Positions 24,102 through 35,967 of a stretch of DNA of 64,000 nt are shown one piece after another. The translations under genes were made by a program, and so were the position numbers. Every line of letters begins with the position of its first letter. The stretch's first letter is position 1. Source of the stretch: Rhynchosporium graminicola (taxonomy: Eukaryota; Ascomycota; Leotiomycetes; Helotiales; Ploettnerulaceae); the NCBI GenBank assembly GCA_900074885.1, contig FJUW01000025.1:510152-574151 (forward strand), written 5' to 3'. A model generated the notes under the pieces. The model saw only the letters and a program-made list of their open reading frames with translations. It did not search any database and was not told the DNA's origin.

Positions 24102-26850
24102 ATTGCTTGGAGGTTGAAGTGGTAGTAAAGTGAGTTGAAGATGTGTGTTTGAAGGTGGCTGTTCAAGTGATTGAGATGAGAGAAGGCTTTGTTGAGATGA
24201 AGAGTTGAGTTCTGAGGGTAACGGCTTGGATACTTATACAAGATCAAGAAGAAGCATTATTGCCTCGGACGTGCTTGATGAAGTCTGGCCGGAGTTGATG
24301 CTAGGCTTGGTATTCTCCCGGTTTGTTCAGTGAAGCAGATTCTACTTCTGGACCCTGGGATCCGCAATGAGAGTCGATTTACAGTGAGCCCAGAATCTAG
24401 ATTTACAGATAGGAAAGATCAGCACCGGCGATGTCAACTCTACCGGCTTAAACCCAGCCGATGCTTTCAGCTAGATAGCCAACAGATAGGAGATTATGAT
24501 AGCCACAGAGGTCGAGCAACTAGATGAAGTCATTGAGCTTCTAGCTAGCCTCAATTTGTGAAGGATATCAATATTGACGATAACGACTATTCTAGAAATG
24601 GAGATTCGGCCGAGATCTCAGCTGGACAGCCATCTGATGAAATGCAGGGATGCAACACTCAAGTGTTGACCCCGATCGGATGGAGAATTGTGACTCGTAG
24701 ATTATTCGAGTAGTAAGGCTACAGTATACGCAGTTATCACTCTTGGGCTCTGAGCTGCGCAATGAAAACAAAATACTGTCTCTTGTGATCCACTTCTTAA
24801 GTCCGGCATGTTGGCGGACGAGCTGAACTTCGTGAGGCTGGAGTAGTAATAGTGCCAATGCAGGTATGCTGGTATTCTGATATGGCGAACTAGGACGAAT
24901 AATGTGCGACTCTGCGATATGTCACAAGCGGAACGCTCCGGGTGGTAGCTGTAGCACACAAGTCGCTTGATAGCCCAAGTTCCAGGATCTATATCCCAGA
25001 GATGGTGGCAAGTATCCGAATCTAAGTGCTAGGAAGCAAGTCCAAATTTCTTAGCAAGAACCGATATTCTGCTAAGCCTCGCTCTTGGAGGCTGCGGTTG
25101 GGTTCCGGTTCGCTTACAGGAAGCCAATCATCGGAAGTATCTTTTGACGTCCTGACGATTCGCATGATCGAGCTTCACGCCACAAAATCAGTCCAGCCGC
25201 GGGTTCAGAGATGCACTAGAGGATTACAGGAAGGTGAACTTCCAACGCCTTTAGTACTGAGAGTGGTAAGTGCGCCTTGCTAAGGTCACAATCGCTGCTA
25301 CAAATACTTACAGGATCGTGCACAGACGGTAACTCGAGGTTGTCGTGGTTGTCTAAGCCTTCCCAAGTTCCTAGATGGTGAGTTATCGCTCGATCATGAA
25401 GCTGCAATACAATGGCAATAGTGCGAGGAGCCAAACGATCTCTGCCCGCCTGTACGGAAGAGAGTCATGATAAGATGCCGCGGTTCATTACACTGCAAGG
25501 AATCTTCGTTCTCTTTGCCTGTTCTTCAATGGTGACTGAACCTCTCGAGTAAGCCAAGTGCTGATGCGCATGTCACATAAACATGTCGTAAAGCTGGCGA
25601 CATTGAGCTAACTAGTTCACACTAGACTGTCCCTTTCGAGTATGATCGACGATACGCAATTGGCCAAAGCCGTTGGACATTTTGATAGTGAGACATAACT
25701 CAGCCTAAGTAATTTTTTGGCAAAAACTAATTCCCACCACTGAGAATCATTTGTTCGATGAGCAGTTAGCGGAGTTACGGAATTCAGTGATAGTAGCAGC
25801 TTAGCGAGCGAAAGATCGTTTGAAACATCTCCCGATTGGAGACGTTCTCGTTGTGCACCAATTGGCGTGTGCAACTAATAGCATTAGCGCACTGTCTTCC
25901 TCAGTCCTCTAAAAAGCTGGTGTATGCCAGGAAAAGCTAGAAAGTCTGAATGTAGGTTATCTTGGTTTCACCCCCACAGATGAAAAGGTAGCGCAGGTAG
26001 GGGGGCTGCCACCGTAAGTAATACGTCAACCTTTCAGCGCCACAATAGACTTGCAGTCTAGTCAACCCAAGACTAAGAATCATGCATCTATCAGATTGTT
26101 ATCTGAACAATTCGAATGAAGATCTTGAGGATCCACTGGAGTCCCCTTTCAGTTTTACCCCCAGACCATGCAGCAAAAAGCAAAGATGTCTTAGGATGAC
26201 ATGGTAGTGTGTTCCCAGCTTTCAAGAGGAAGAAGGGAAAGCCTCTTCTCTGATCGGATTCTTTCACGAGATATTGGGAAACTCGATTCTGAGAGCTTTG
26301 CAAGATCTTGAAACTAGAGGAGACGATGATATATACCTCTTTTCTCACTTGATATGTCCAGGCAAGGTCACAAAGTCATTATCGATCGACGTGGAGATTT
26401 GAGTCAGATTGTAAGGATAATGAAGCACTCAACCTCTCGCTTGAGCTTGAAATTGGCGCTTTGAGACTCGAACTGTACACCTGGTGTAGATCAGTGCTCG
26501 CCTTCGATAGATGAGAGGGAAGAATAATCCTATTCTTTTCCCTGCACAAGATCATTTGATCTTGTCATATTCGACAAAGAGGTTCAGGTAGTGGATTTCA
26601 ATGCGCAAAATTCAAAATACACGACTCAAAAGAGAGGGCTTCTGAGGTATGGATATAACTAACTCACAATGTCGTGAGCATGAGTTGGGTACGAGATGTC
26701 AACATAGTCCCTCTAGAGATGTGCTAGTACTGATGCGGCAAGGCAAGCGATAAGATAAGAAATTGCTTACTAAGGTTTTTTTTTCTCTTCAAACTTACCT
26801 ACTGATCCCCAGCTAGAACTGCAACTTTTGCATACAAATACGTCGCAAAC
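24102..26850. other. Gene-poor spacer
   Basis: This includes the upstream region of the HsbA-like gene and then about 2.5 kb of mixed sequence with no gene I can support. Open frames of 65-90 codons on both strands match nothing recognisable. Some protein-like fragments near 26180-26360 might be old decayed coding sequence. The last part is the leader of the SMAP-domain gene. Confidence 0.4.
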
Positions 26851-28816
26851 ATGGACGCAAATTACATTCCCCTCGGCTTCAGACCAGAGAAGCGTGAGAT
26901 CGTAGAGGAACAGCCTGCTCAGAAACGGGCTCCCAAGGTGATCGGAGAAACTAAAGGTACTGTCGCAGCATTCTCTGATTTTTCTTTGGCTCAAATTCAT
27001 AGTTCTATTAATTCCAAAAGCTAAAAGCTAACGTTCATCAAAAAGAGGACAAGAAAGCGATTGCGCGCGAAATCAGACTAGCGCAGCGGAAAGAGAAGAA
27101 GAAGATCAAGGCGGAAGCCAAGCAGCAGCGGAAAGAAAATGACAGACTTCACAGAAAGCTGGTAAGCTAGGTCCTTGAGAAGGCAAGATCTCTGTCAATT
27201 AATTTGTATAGAATCGAAATACGGAGAAATATAACAAGAACAAGGAGCGAAACAAGCAGCGCGCTATCGACCTCGAGCGGCAAAGGATTAGGGCCGATGC
27301 CGTCAAGCAAGTCGAACGCCTTGCTGCTATACACGATCCAAGCGGCAAGATGTTTAATGTGGGCGAAGTAATTGTACTACCTGGGGGACACGTCAAGTCA
27401 AAGGAAGGAATGCGCAGGGCTGCAGAGGCTAAGGAGCAGAGGGACAGGGAGGAAGCACAACGAAAGGCCATCGAGAATCGCTACAAAAATGCGGAGAGAG
27501 CTGCCAAGTTAGAGGCTGAGGAAGCTCAGCGTGCAATCGATCAAGGATTGGACGTGCCGACAGAATTTCCCGCAAAAGAGGCTCTGAAAAAGATGAACCG
27601 CCCAAAGAAGATAAGCAAAAAGCAATTGCAGCGACAAGAGCAATTGAAGCCACAGCCAGTACCCCCGAAACCCGTTATACCCGAAGGAATCAGCTTACCG
27701 GAGGAAGAGGAAAACCTCCTTGCATTATGGGATATCACAGATGCGCAAATCACCAAACGGTTGGCCGATCAGAAAAAGAACAAGGCCAAGTCGAGGAAGG
27801 AACTCATAACTATCCAAAAGGAAAACAAGAAGCTGAATAGGGCACTGAAGGTCAAGAAGAGAGAGGCTGATAATCTTGGTGTCATCTTCGACAAGGAGAA
27901 GGCCAGAAAGGAAATACTAGCACAGGTAGCTAAGCGTGGTCAACCAAGATCTGATTCCGACTCAGACACAGACTCGGATGCTGATTCGAATTCGGATTCT
28001 AGCTCTGATTCGGATTCTGGGTCAGACGTGGAGGAGGTCAAGCCAAAGGAGAAAAAGTCAAAGGGAGCACCACTTCCGAAGCTTGATCTAGGGCTTATCG
28101 AGAAAGCTGCGGAAATCGCGAGGGCTCACAAAGAGAAGAAACAGAATGCGAAAGAAAGGAGGCGCCAGGACAGAAAACGAAAGGCTGCAGAGGAAGCTGC
28201 GAGACTTGAATCCGAGAAAATGGCTCCTAAGGCATCGGAGGAAGCTCAACTAGCAAAGGAATCAAGCAGGGCAAAGAGGGCTGCCAAAGCTGCAAAGAAG
28301 CATGCTAGTGCAAATGGCGCTGACGATTCTTCATCCAAAAAGCGAAAGAGGACGGAGGATGTGGAGGCTGTTGTCGAAGAACCCGACACGGAAAAGTCTC
28401 ATAAGAAGAAAAAGTCCAAGTCCGAGGCCACTGAAGTCGAGCTTGTTGAAGGTACCCGGCCCGCGAAGAAGGAGAAAAAATCAAAGCAGGGCAGTGGCGA
28501 CAGACCTGATGAGACCATTGCTCAGCGGGAGGCTAAGCTTAAAGCCATTTCAAACAAAGGCGATGACGGTCCTTCTACTGGAGCTGAGCAGTGGAACCCA
28601 GATGCGTTGGCTGGAGATGCCGCCCGGAAAGACAAGTTTCTTCGCTTACTAGGTGCTGGGAAAGGGGGAAGTAAAGCAGACGAAAATGACAAGAAGAAGA
28701 ACAAGGACGCAGGTGTTGACATTGTTAAGATCCAGGAGGAACTGGAGCGCCAGTTCCAAGCAGGTGTAAAGATGAAGCACGATGGAGGTCCTAAGAAGCG
28801 TGGATTGGGCGCATAA
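26851..28816 (+). CDS. Lysine-rich protein with C-terminal SMAP (small acidic protein-like) domain
   Basis: Exons 26851-26956, 27046-27161 and 27212-28816, with introns of 89 and 50 bp, give 608 residues. The N-terminus MDANYIPLGFRPEKRE leads into long charged helices rich in Lys, Glu and Arg. A Ser/Asp run (SDSDSDTDSDAD type) lies near residue 325, followed by several Lys clusters that could act as nuclear or nucleolar signals. The last 65 residues, with WNPDALAGD, KFLRLLGAGK and a terminal GLGA, match the SMAP domain. The composition suggests a nucleolar or chromatin-associated protein, but no enzymatic motif is present and I know of no firm function. The start is the first Met in frame with exon 2. 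Confidence 0.85.
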
Positions 28817-29191
28817 CGGGCGGGCGTTTTCTGGAGTACAAAAATGGCGCTTCACTTAGCAGGGCCTCGCTCCGGATATTTTTCATGCATAGATTCCTTT
28901 GATGCTACAATCTTGAAGTTCTTCAAAGTATGAATATTGCTCAATTCGATACGCAAGAGTGTAGGCTCCCAGAATGTAGATTAACGGACCCAAAACTCCG
29001 ATAAGATCCTCTTTTCCGTGTATAATTTTCAATGATGTACAACACACCACATCCATTCAACCTAAGCCATGATAGCATTGTAGATTCCATTCCAGTATGT
29101 ATCCAGCCGTCTGTACTCTGGCTCCGGCCCTCGACCAATACCCAAATTCTCTCCGCAAGTACACAGCTTCTCTAAACCACTCGTTCATTCC
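28817..29191. other. Convergent 3' spacer
   Basis: The 3' regions of the SMAP-domain gene and the RAMP4 homologue meet here. No additional gene is seen. Confidence 0.6.
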
Positions 29192-29500
29192 TCACGAGAG
29201 GAAGAATCTGCTGATCAGTTCGAATACGAGACCACCGAAGACTACGAATCCGAGAATGCCTTAAAATTAATAATCAGCATGCGCCCTTCTCGCATAGTCA
29301 CAGGTGGGAAATTACCGAGCACCATTGGGCTAACCGGGCTCTTGAAATCCTGCTTCTTCTTTACTTCTTGCGTTGGCTTTCCGCGCTTCAAATCAAGGTC
29401 CTTCTGAAATTTAAGGTTGGCCTTGCGTTGTGTAGGTGTTTGTGCCTGGTTTTCTGGTCAGCCTTGCTCTGCTCTCGTGCTCTTGTTCCTGCAATACCAT
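29192..29500 (-). CDS. RAMP4/SERP1/Ysy6-type small ER membrane protein
   Basis: Exons 29500-29498, 29445-29316 and 29259-29192, with introns of 52 and 56 bp, encode 66 residues. The first coding exon is just the ATG. The protein begins MAQTPTQRKANLKFQKD, continues with a basic stretch KRGKPTQEVKKK and KSPVSP, and ends in one membrane segment (about residues 41-60, GILGFVVFGGLVFELI). This is the ribosome-associated membrane protein 4 family: tail-anchored proteins that bind the Sec61 translocon and stabilise nascent membrane proteins under ER stress. Length and layout match the family exactly. No exon exceeds 130 bp, so simple gene scans miss it. It is divergent from the 29883 gene. Confidence 0.93.
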
Positions 29501-29882
29501 TGTGAGGGTTCGTAATTAAATTGAGGGTGTGCTTAAGAACTTCTTCAGGCAATGGAGATCGGACAGCTTGGGCAAGAAGTTATGATGGTAAAAAATGTTG
29601 GTTCTCGAGAAACGTAGGTACTTGATGAGAACGAAACGAAGAAAGATATCTGTCCCATTGACTTCACTACCACTATGTCGGGCCAAAGTGCAGGTCCATT
29701 ATGGAGCCGGGGAGCTAATAGCGACAGGGCTGTCGCATACTAGTGCAAGGCTAGAATAAATGGGCGGTCGTGCGGCCGCGTTTGACTCGTCGCCTTCTCG
29801 TCCAATATCGAACCCATCCCTCCCATTCCTCACTCCGAAAGGTTTCAACAAATCCAAATCAATATCATCGACAACTGTCGTC
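29501..29882. promoter_or_regulatory. Divergent promoter region between RAMP4 and the mitochondrial-type gene
   Basis: A 382-bp interval separates two oppositely directed start codons. If the upstream in-frame ATG at 29760 is used by the rightward gene, the interval shrinks to 259 bp. Confidence 0.5.
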
Positions 29883-30310
29883 ATGATCCCCATTTCGACA
29901 GTCCGCAGAGGCGGTGGCGTAGCTGCTCGAGTTGCAAACCAAATCCGATTCAATACCACAGAAGCTGGGCAGAAAGCAGTATCTCCACATGTAAGCTCAT
30001 GTCTGAACAGACATCTTACCAATTCCGTTCTCCAAAGATCATTCGCTAATATCAGTCCTGCAGGTTGGATTCTACAAGACCTTCACGAGGCCTGTCGCGA
30101 AAGTTCTCTTGATGGCAACCTTCACTTATCAACTTGCATACTGGGGCTGGGTATATCTGGAGAAGGGGGAGATCAGAAAGCAGAAGAGTGGTGAGTTAGA
30201 CAGATGTAGTAAGCTGTAAGAGCTACGCTTATTCTTTGCCTGCAGCAGAAATCGAGGGTCTGGAAAATAAATTGGCTGTATTAACGCAGGAAAAGGTGAA
30301 GGAGCCTTGA
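29883..30310 (+). CDS. Small mitochondrial-type single-pass membrane protein, family not identified
   Basis: Exons 29883-29990, 30064-30190 and 30246-30310, with introns of 73 and 55 bp, give 99 residues. The N-terminus MIPISTVRRGGGVAARVANQ is Arg-rich without acids and looks like a mitochondrial presequence. After it come TRPVAKVLLMATFTYQLAYW, which forms one membrane segment, then a charged helix EIRKQKSAEIEGLENKL that could form a coiled coil. This suggests an inner-membrane assembly or respiratory accessory factor, but I cannot name it. An in-frame ATG at 29760 would add 41 residues and hide the presequence; it has a weak context (T at -3), so 29883 was preferred. The last acceptor is a CAGCAG tandem, allowing loss of one Ala. 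Confidence 0.78.
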
Positions 30311-31299
30311 AAGCGCATGTTAAGCTTGACGACCGTATCTCGGCCCTATTCAACTCCAAAATACGACCTTTTGTATCATCAAATCAGTTTTGGTTGATGT
30401 AATGTCAGTCTCGCCGAACCGCGTCTACTAGACATGAGCCAAGGGAGCTGATCTGCATCGTGGCATAGAACTCACCACGCGCCCGGGCTATGAAAGGCAC
30501 ACATTTTTGTGGGAAATGTGTACCTCAAGGCGAGACTGGTGGCTTTGGATCCGTGTATTGTGTGCTAGGGCTTTTACAAAGATCTAATGATAATGAATTA
30601 CGTCGGTGGTGTCCGCATAATATATACTGCTCCTCAAATGCATCCGAGGTTCTGGGCCAATTAGGTTCCAGCATTGTCTCGCTTAGACAGGGGTGCTCTG
30701 ATGTAAACAAACATACTTAATTTAGTTATAGCTGAGATCCAACTTCTTATTCAAAGAGAAGTATCTCCTTCGAATATCCTATGGATGCTTGAGTGCCACA
30801 TGAGATCTTCCACTGGTCCTATGTCGTGTCACGATAACACTAGTCCGCTGTCTTGACTTTTCCAGCCTCCTGCTGCTGTACTTGTAAGACACATGAGCAT
30901 TTTGCACGTTTTTCTTCATCTTAAAAAGTTATTGACGATGTGCGTAATATTTTCCAAATACATAGGTATATCTCAACGTATGGCTGCTGAAACAATGGCC
31001 AAGTAATTGCTGGTTTGGTCTCAAGCAGGGGGTTGTGTTTAATTTAGGGAGCCATATTTGGGACTTCCGATCCGTTTTCAAACGATGGGAGCACCGCCCG
31101 AGATAAAAACTCAATCAGGATGGATCGCCGTTTTGCGCTGCCCTTGCTAATTCAAAATGAAAGATGGCTGGCAGACCTCAAACCAATATTGGATGGCACG
31201 TTTGGTGCAGCTTGGAACCGTCCCTTGCAACGACATTTATGGGGCTAAATCTGGATATTTTTGTATGGAATATATTCCTCAAGTGAAGGGTTCCGGAGT
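30311..31299. other. Spacer without supported gene
   Basis: Only short open frames occur (up to 76 codons), none with recognisable features. It lies between two convergent genes and presumably contains both 3' ends. Confidence 0.5.
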
Positions 31300-32908
31300 T
31301 CAACTTGAAGAAAGGTTGCCAACTCTTTGTATCATTCCTCTGGGCCATTCCATCCAATGTGCCCAATCTCTGCCCAGATAATCCCCGATCGTGCCCACCA
31401 TGTACGCAGGCTTCTCATGGCACCACCACCATTTCCCTCTATTACTTGAAAGAAGGTACGCCACTGCCGCATAATAATATGATAGAAGTACCAGTGCGAT
31501 ACCATCTAGCTCGTCTAATAATGTGATGAATTCAGAAGGACACATGGATTGCCAGCGTAAGAAGCATGAAAGCAGTTCTTCGAGAACGCTAGGCTGCAGA
31601 TCCTTTGACGTGGATGTTGATAGGTAGAGTGTGAGAGATTCGATTCGCTCGATGTATGTATCGCGGTGCACTAGAGCTGGTGCATCCGTTGGGAGGTGGT
31701 TGAGGAGGCTCATGAACTGTGCGCCGGGCCCCATACTTGGGGTAACATGTGGGAGAAAAAGTCTCGGTTCGACAAGGATTTGAAACGGGCCACTCTGTGC
31801 TGCTATCGGGCGATCAGCTAGAATCGAGGGTATGTATCGGAGGAAGGTAAGGGAAGTGTCTCTAGCAGGAAGGACAGCTGTGGGATTGAAGTCGAGAATG
31901 GAGCAGGCGTGGAAGCTGATAAGGAATGATGCAGCTATTAGTGCATCTCGGTTCGACTGTAAATTGCTTTGAAAGTCCGCATGGAATGCTGTGACTGCTT
32001 CATGATGGTGGTATTCTTCGAGAAGCTTGTAGTCTGGCTCAGGACCGCTGATCAGAGAGCAGGGCACTTTCTGAAGATGCCTTGCAGAAAGTGCAAGTAT
32101 TGTGTGCATCAGGAAGCTATGCTATCATCTTGTTAGCTACTAAAACTTGGGTACGAAAGTATCCAACCAGGGGCATACCTGAAGCGCAAGTTGCATTGCA
32201 TCTTCCGTCCATCTAGATATGAGAGAATGTTAGTTCCGTACTTAGCAATAATGCAGAAAGGCGATGAAACATATTCAGCAGCGGAGTCCTGCTAGTATAC
32301 GAGAAACAGTAAGAAGTTCTCCCGAACATACAGCTGCTGTGGCCCGATGAGGTCTCGACTCGTCGTCGACGTAAAGTGTATCAGGAGCAGAAGATCATGA
32401 GTCTCGAATATTGGAGACTGCTCGATAGGCATAGGCAACAAGTCATGGCCGAGCCAATCAAAGTTACCAAAGAATGAGTTGTCATACTCGAGCGGGGGTT
32501 GTCTCTGCTCTCCGAAACCTGAGTAGGGAGGAGAGGGTGTTACCGAGTGCTCGCGGTCTATTTTGTGTGAGGTCGCTGAGGCAGTTGAAGGAGACCTAGA
32601 CTCTGATGCTGCTGGCAGTGAGAATGTGCTCACAGAACTCTGCCACTTTGGCACATCATTGGCTGGATAGACACATCCTTGAGATGACGATTTGCATCTG
32701 GAGCATTTTGGTCGAAGTTCATCGCACTCATATCTCGTTAGTCGTGGTCCCAATTGGGCATATGGAGAGGGTATCAAACCTTGATCCTTTTCTGTTTACA
32801 TGCCATACAGCCTAAACGAGACTTTCCATTCGACCTTCGGGTTCTGACTGCAGGGGCTTGTTCTGATGATATGCCACCATCGGTCCGGTGCATATTTTGT
32901 ATGGTCAT
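31300..32908 (-). CDS. Zn2Cys6 fungal transcription factor
   Basis: Exons 32908-32780, 32726-32332, 32212-32179 and 32121-31300 give 459 residues. The binuclear cluster spans an intron: CMACKQKRIK ends exon 1 and CDELRPKCSRCKSSSQGC starts exon 2, giving C-x2-C-x6-C-x6-C-x2-C-x6-C at residues 34-61. A Ser/Pro linker follows, then HDLLLLIHFTSTTS and FLMHTILALSARHL, typical of regulators that resemble the sterol-uptake (Upc2-like) group of Zn2Cys6 proteins. The third exon is only 34 bp, and the last intron was placed at GATAG to keep LQ|HSFLMH in frame. Two in-frame Met codons lie at 32908 and 32893; the second has the better context. It should bind CGG-containing sites; target genes are unknown. 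Family membership is firm, subgroup tentative. Confidence 0.87.
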
Positions 32909-35900
32909 GGAATTCTTATCTCGCAAAATGCTACTGTCTGTAGTTTTGAGTATGGGGCGCGCTTGTTTCCTTGGTAACGATCTCGAGTGAAGTGTCTTTC
33001 AATTGCTAGGTTGTGAATATCGCGCATAGATTTTGGTACATGAAAGATTTTGTTCTTTACGGAATTAGCTCTCTCCAGTCGAAATGGTTCAATATAATGT
33101 TTCAACTTTCAACTAGCCATTGCTAACAAAATCGGACGGAGAAGACGGGGTTTGTGCCCAAGGTCGACAAATAACAAGATATTGAAAACGCTAAGCCATG
33201 GAAGTAAAGCGTGTTGATGATAGCTCCATCCCCTCTTTCTGGGTCATGGCAAATATATGAGGTTCCAGAAGCTCGAGTGTCTCTCCAGAACAGTTTCACG
33301 GGGTACCGTTTTAGGCAGACGCGGCAGGAGAATTTCTGATTTGTCCAATACTCGATGTACTCCAGTTTTAAACTGTCATCCATATGCGTGCGAAGCGGCC
33401 GGTCCTTGTTCGAGGTTACTTAACCAAACGGGGTGGCTGAGTTTCTGTTCTGCTTCTACGTGTCTTGCCGGATGCAGACACAGTTTAATTCCACCTCCCA
33501 CAACGTCGCTGTGGAAAAGGCTGAACAACTTCTGGGTTTATCTTTAACAGTTGTTTTAAAATCTCGTATATTGGTCTTGGCAAATCAAGCTTTTTAGGCC
33601 GCGGCCGATGGCTGTCGTCTTCATACTAGGTACTCAAAGAATATGACAATTGTCAATAACTCGTAGATCCGGAGACGTTTACGAACAATGTCAAAACATA
33701 GATTACAGGTGTAATAATCAATGCGTAGATCGCACAAAGTAGCCCCGAATACCCCTCAATATACTTCTATGCGTACCAATCGTCTTTTAAGTCAGCAACC
33801 CACTTCATGTCGAAAGCTACCAGCGTCAAAACGAGGCGCAGTTAACGAACGGCCTCGAAACCAAATTACCACCAAATAACATGTCAGCATGGACCAGCAA
33901 GGCCTAGACGCAGTGAACAGTACTCGGAGGTTCTGCAGAGGGTTCTGTCCAAATATGATGCATAATAGCGATCCCGACAAAGTTTTGCCTTTGCCGCGAT
34001 TTTCGTTACCTTCCTTCCCATCTGCGCATTTATTGCGATATGTAGCCAAGGTATGGGCTTTCGGTTATTCATACTAGTCTGAGCTTAGGTTATCTAGAAT
34101 TTTCGCTTGATACTGAGTCAATGCCAATCTCAAGATCACAAATCCGAATCGAAGCAAGGACAAATTTGTCTTGGTAAGGAATGTTTCGAGCAATCGAGAT
34201 CTCATTGTCCCATAGCCGCAACACTTGAGAGTAGCATGTTAATTGGAACGGGGAAGAAGTCGAATTCTGCCCAGAGATCAACCTCAATTGATGTCAGAGT
34301 CTATGCTGCAAGGGAACAATGCCCGACTCGGTTCCCAGCAATAAAAGATCACAAGATACCTTCTCTTCCATAGATAGAGATTTCGCAGTTGGCCATATTC
34401 GATCGCGAGGAGCGGCTCTGGACATACTGCTGTATTACTCTACGTGTACACTGCCACTTCTGCAGCTCGAGGTGCTCATGTAATTGGACTTACACAGGAA
34501 AGCAGCTAAGAGTGCTTTATTTGCTCAATGCAAGGTAGTGTACCCTTGCAGCAAGAAAGAATAGATCTTTCATATGCGTGGTGTCACTAAATGATGGCTA
34601 TGCAAAAGGCACAGCTCTATCACACTGTGATGCACAGCCTCGCTTCGACATGCTGACTTTAGACGAACACAGCCCGACATAGGAAGCTGGACCGTGAATA
34701 TCGCAAGATTTAGGCTAATTGGAGCATAGATGCCGTCTCATACACATATCAAAACTCGATATATTTGAAACCTGGAGAACAGAATGACGTTGGACGTGTG
34801 CCTATTAGACATATATCATGTGTTTCGGCACCAAATACCAGTTGACTTGAGGAATCCTTCAGCTCACTTTTCATCGCTGCTGATGTGCAATTTTTGCATT
34901 GGAAAACTCCTCTCTGTACGAGAGTCCACCTAGCGACTACGCATTCGACTTTTCGTCACTCCAAGAGATGCCTCCCAAATCTCAACCGAAGCGAACTCAA
35001 GATGACAACAGCCAGAATAGCAAAAATGAGATTGGCTGTTTGAGCCGAAAAGAAGGCTAGACTATTTCGTTGATCCCGATAGACATAGCCAGTGTAGATT
35101 CAATAAAAAATCCATGGCTTCTTTGAACAGCACTATCCAAACGAGGCAGAAATGGACCCTTTGAAAGCGGACAGCACGAAAACTTTAAAGGGGCAAACCC
35201 CGGTTCAAGCGGATAGCTCTTGTTTTCCAGACTGATTTCATCGCAGTATGCTCAGTAGACGGAAGTGCACATCTGTTCAAATTCTGATGCCATACACAGG
35301 CCAAGGAAAGAACGATTGCAACATGAATGGTGATTGCAAGGAATGGCACTATGTTGAGTCGGCCAAGAAAAAGACTCAATGCGCGATTCTCTGCTGGCAA
35401 ATACCAACCTTCGACAATGTAAAATACAAAACTTGGGCCACAAGGACCAATTGTATCTGGGAAGCACTCTCGATGGTGCTCTGTAGACAGGAATAGAAGC
35501 AGAAGATAAACGGCAAACTTTGGTACATTGTGTAGAGAGGTTTCGTTCGTACCTACCGAGGGATAAGCCTGCAACGATCGTTGGCTCTAATCGAAGTTGA
35601 CTTGTAGTGAAGTCGCCAAATAGAGGAAAAATGAAGGAGTACCTAGGTACCTTAGGTAAGCAGAAGCGATAGTAGATTTCGGCCAATTGTTTCGCCGTCC
35701 GGATCCCAACACAAAGCTGGAGCCAGGCCAGGGCCAGGGCCAAAGCCAGATCAAGCTTAAGGTTACGTCGCTTTGCTATCTCGCAATCCTCCCGGTGCCC
35801 CGACCCCAGCTATTTTCTTGCATGGCATTGTGAATACGATGCTTACTCGACTCGAATACGAACTCGATTACACTTAGGGCCAACCAGGATATCAAATATC

Positions 35901-35967
35901 ATTAAGAATTTGAATCCCCCAGATAACAGAGGCGGCATTAGGACTAGAGGACACAGAGACTTGATTG
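32909..35967. other. 3-kb spacer without supported gene
   Basis: This includes the upstream regions of the Zn2Cys6 gene and of the dolichol kinase gene. Open frames are short or of unlikely composition, the longest a 163-codon minus frame at 35252-35743 overlapping others. I see no tRNA, repeat array or recognisable domain. Part of it has ordinary base composition with scattered TA-rich patches. Confidence 0.4.

Noticed and set aside
35252..35743. 163-codon minus frame upstream of dolichol kinase
   Set aside because: Overlaps another minus frame and a plus frame, has no domain-like pattern and no splice context.
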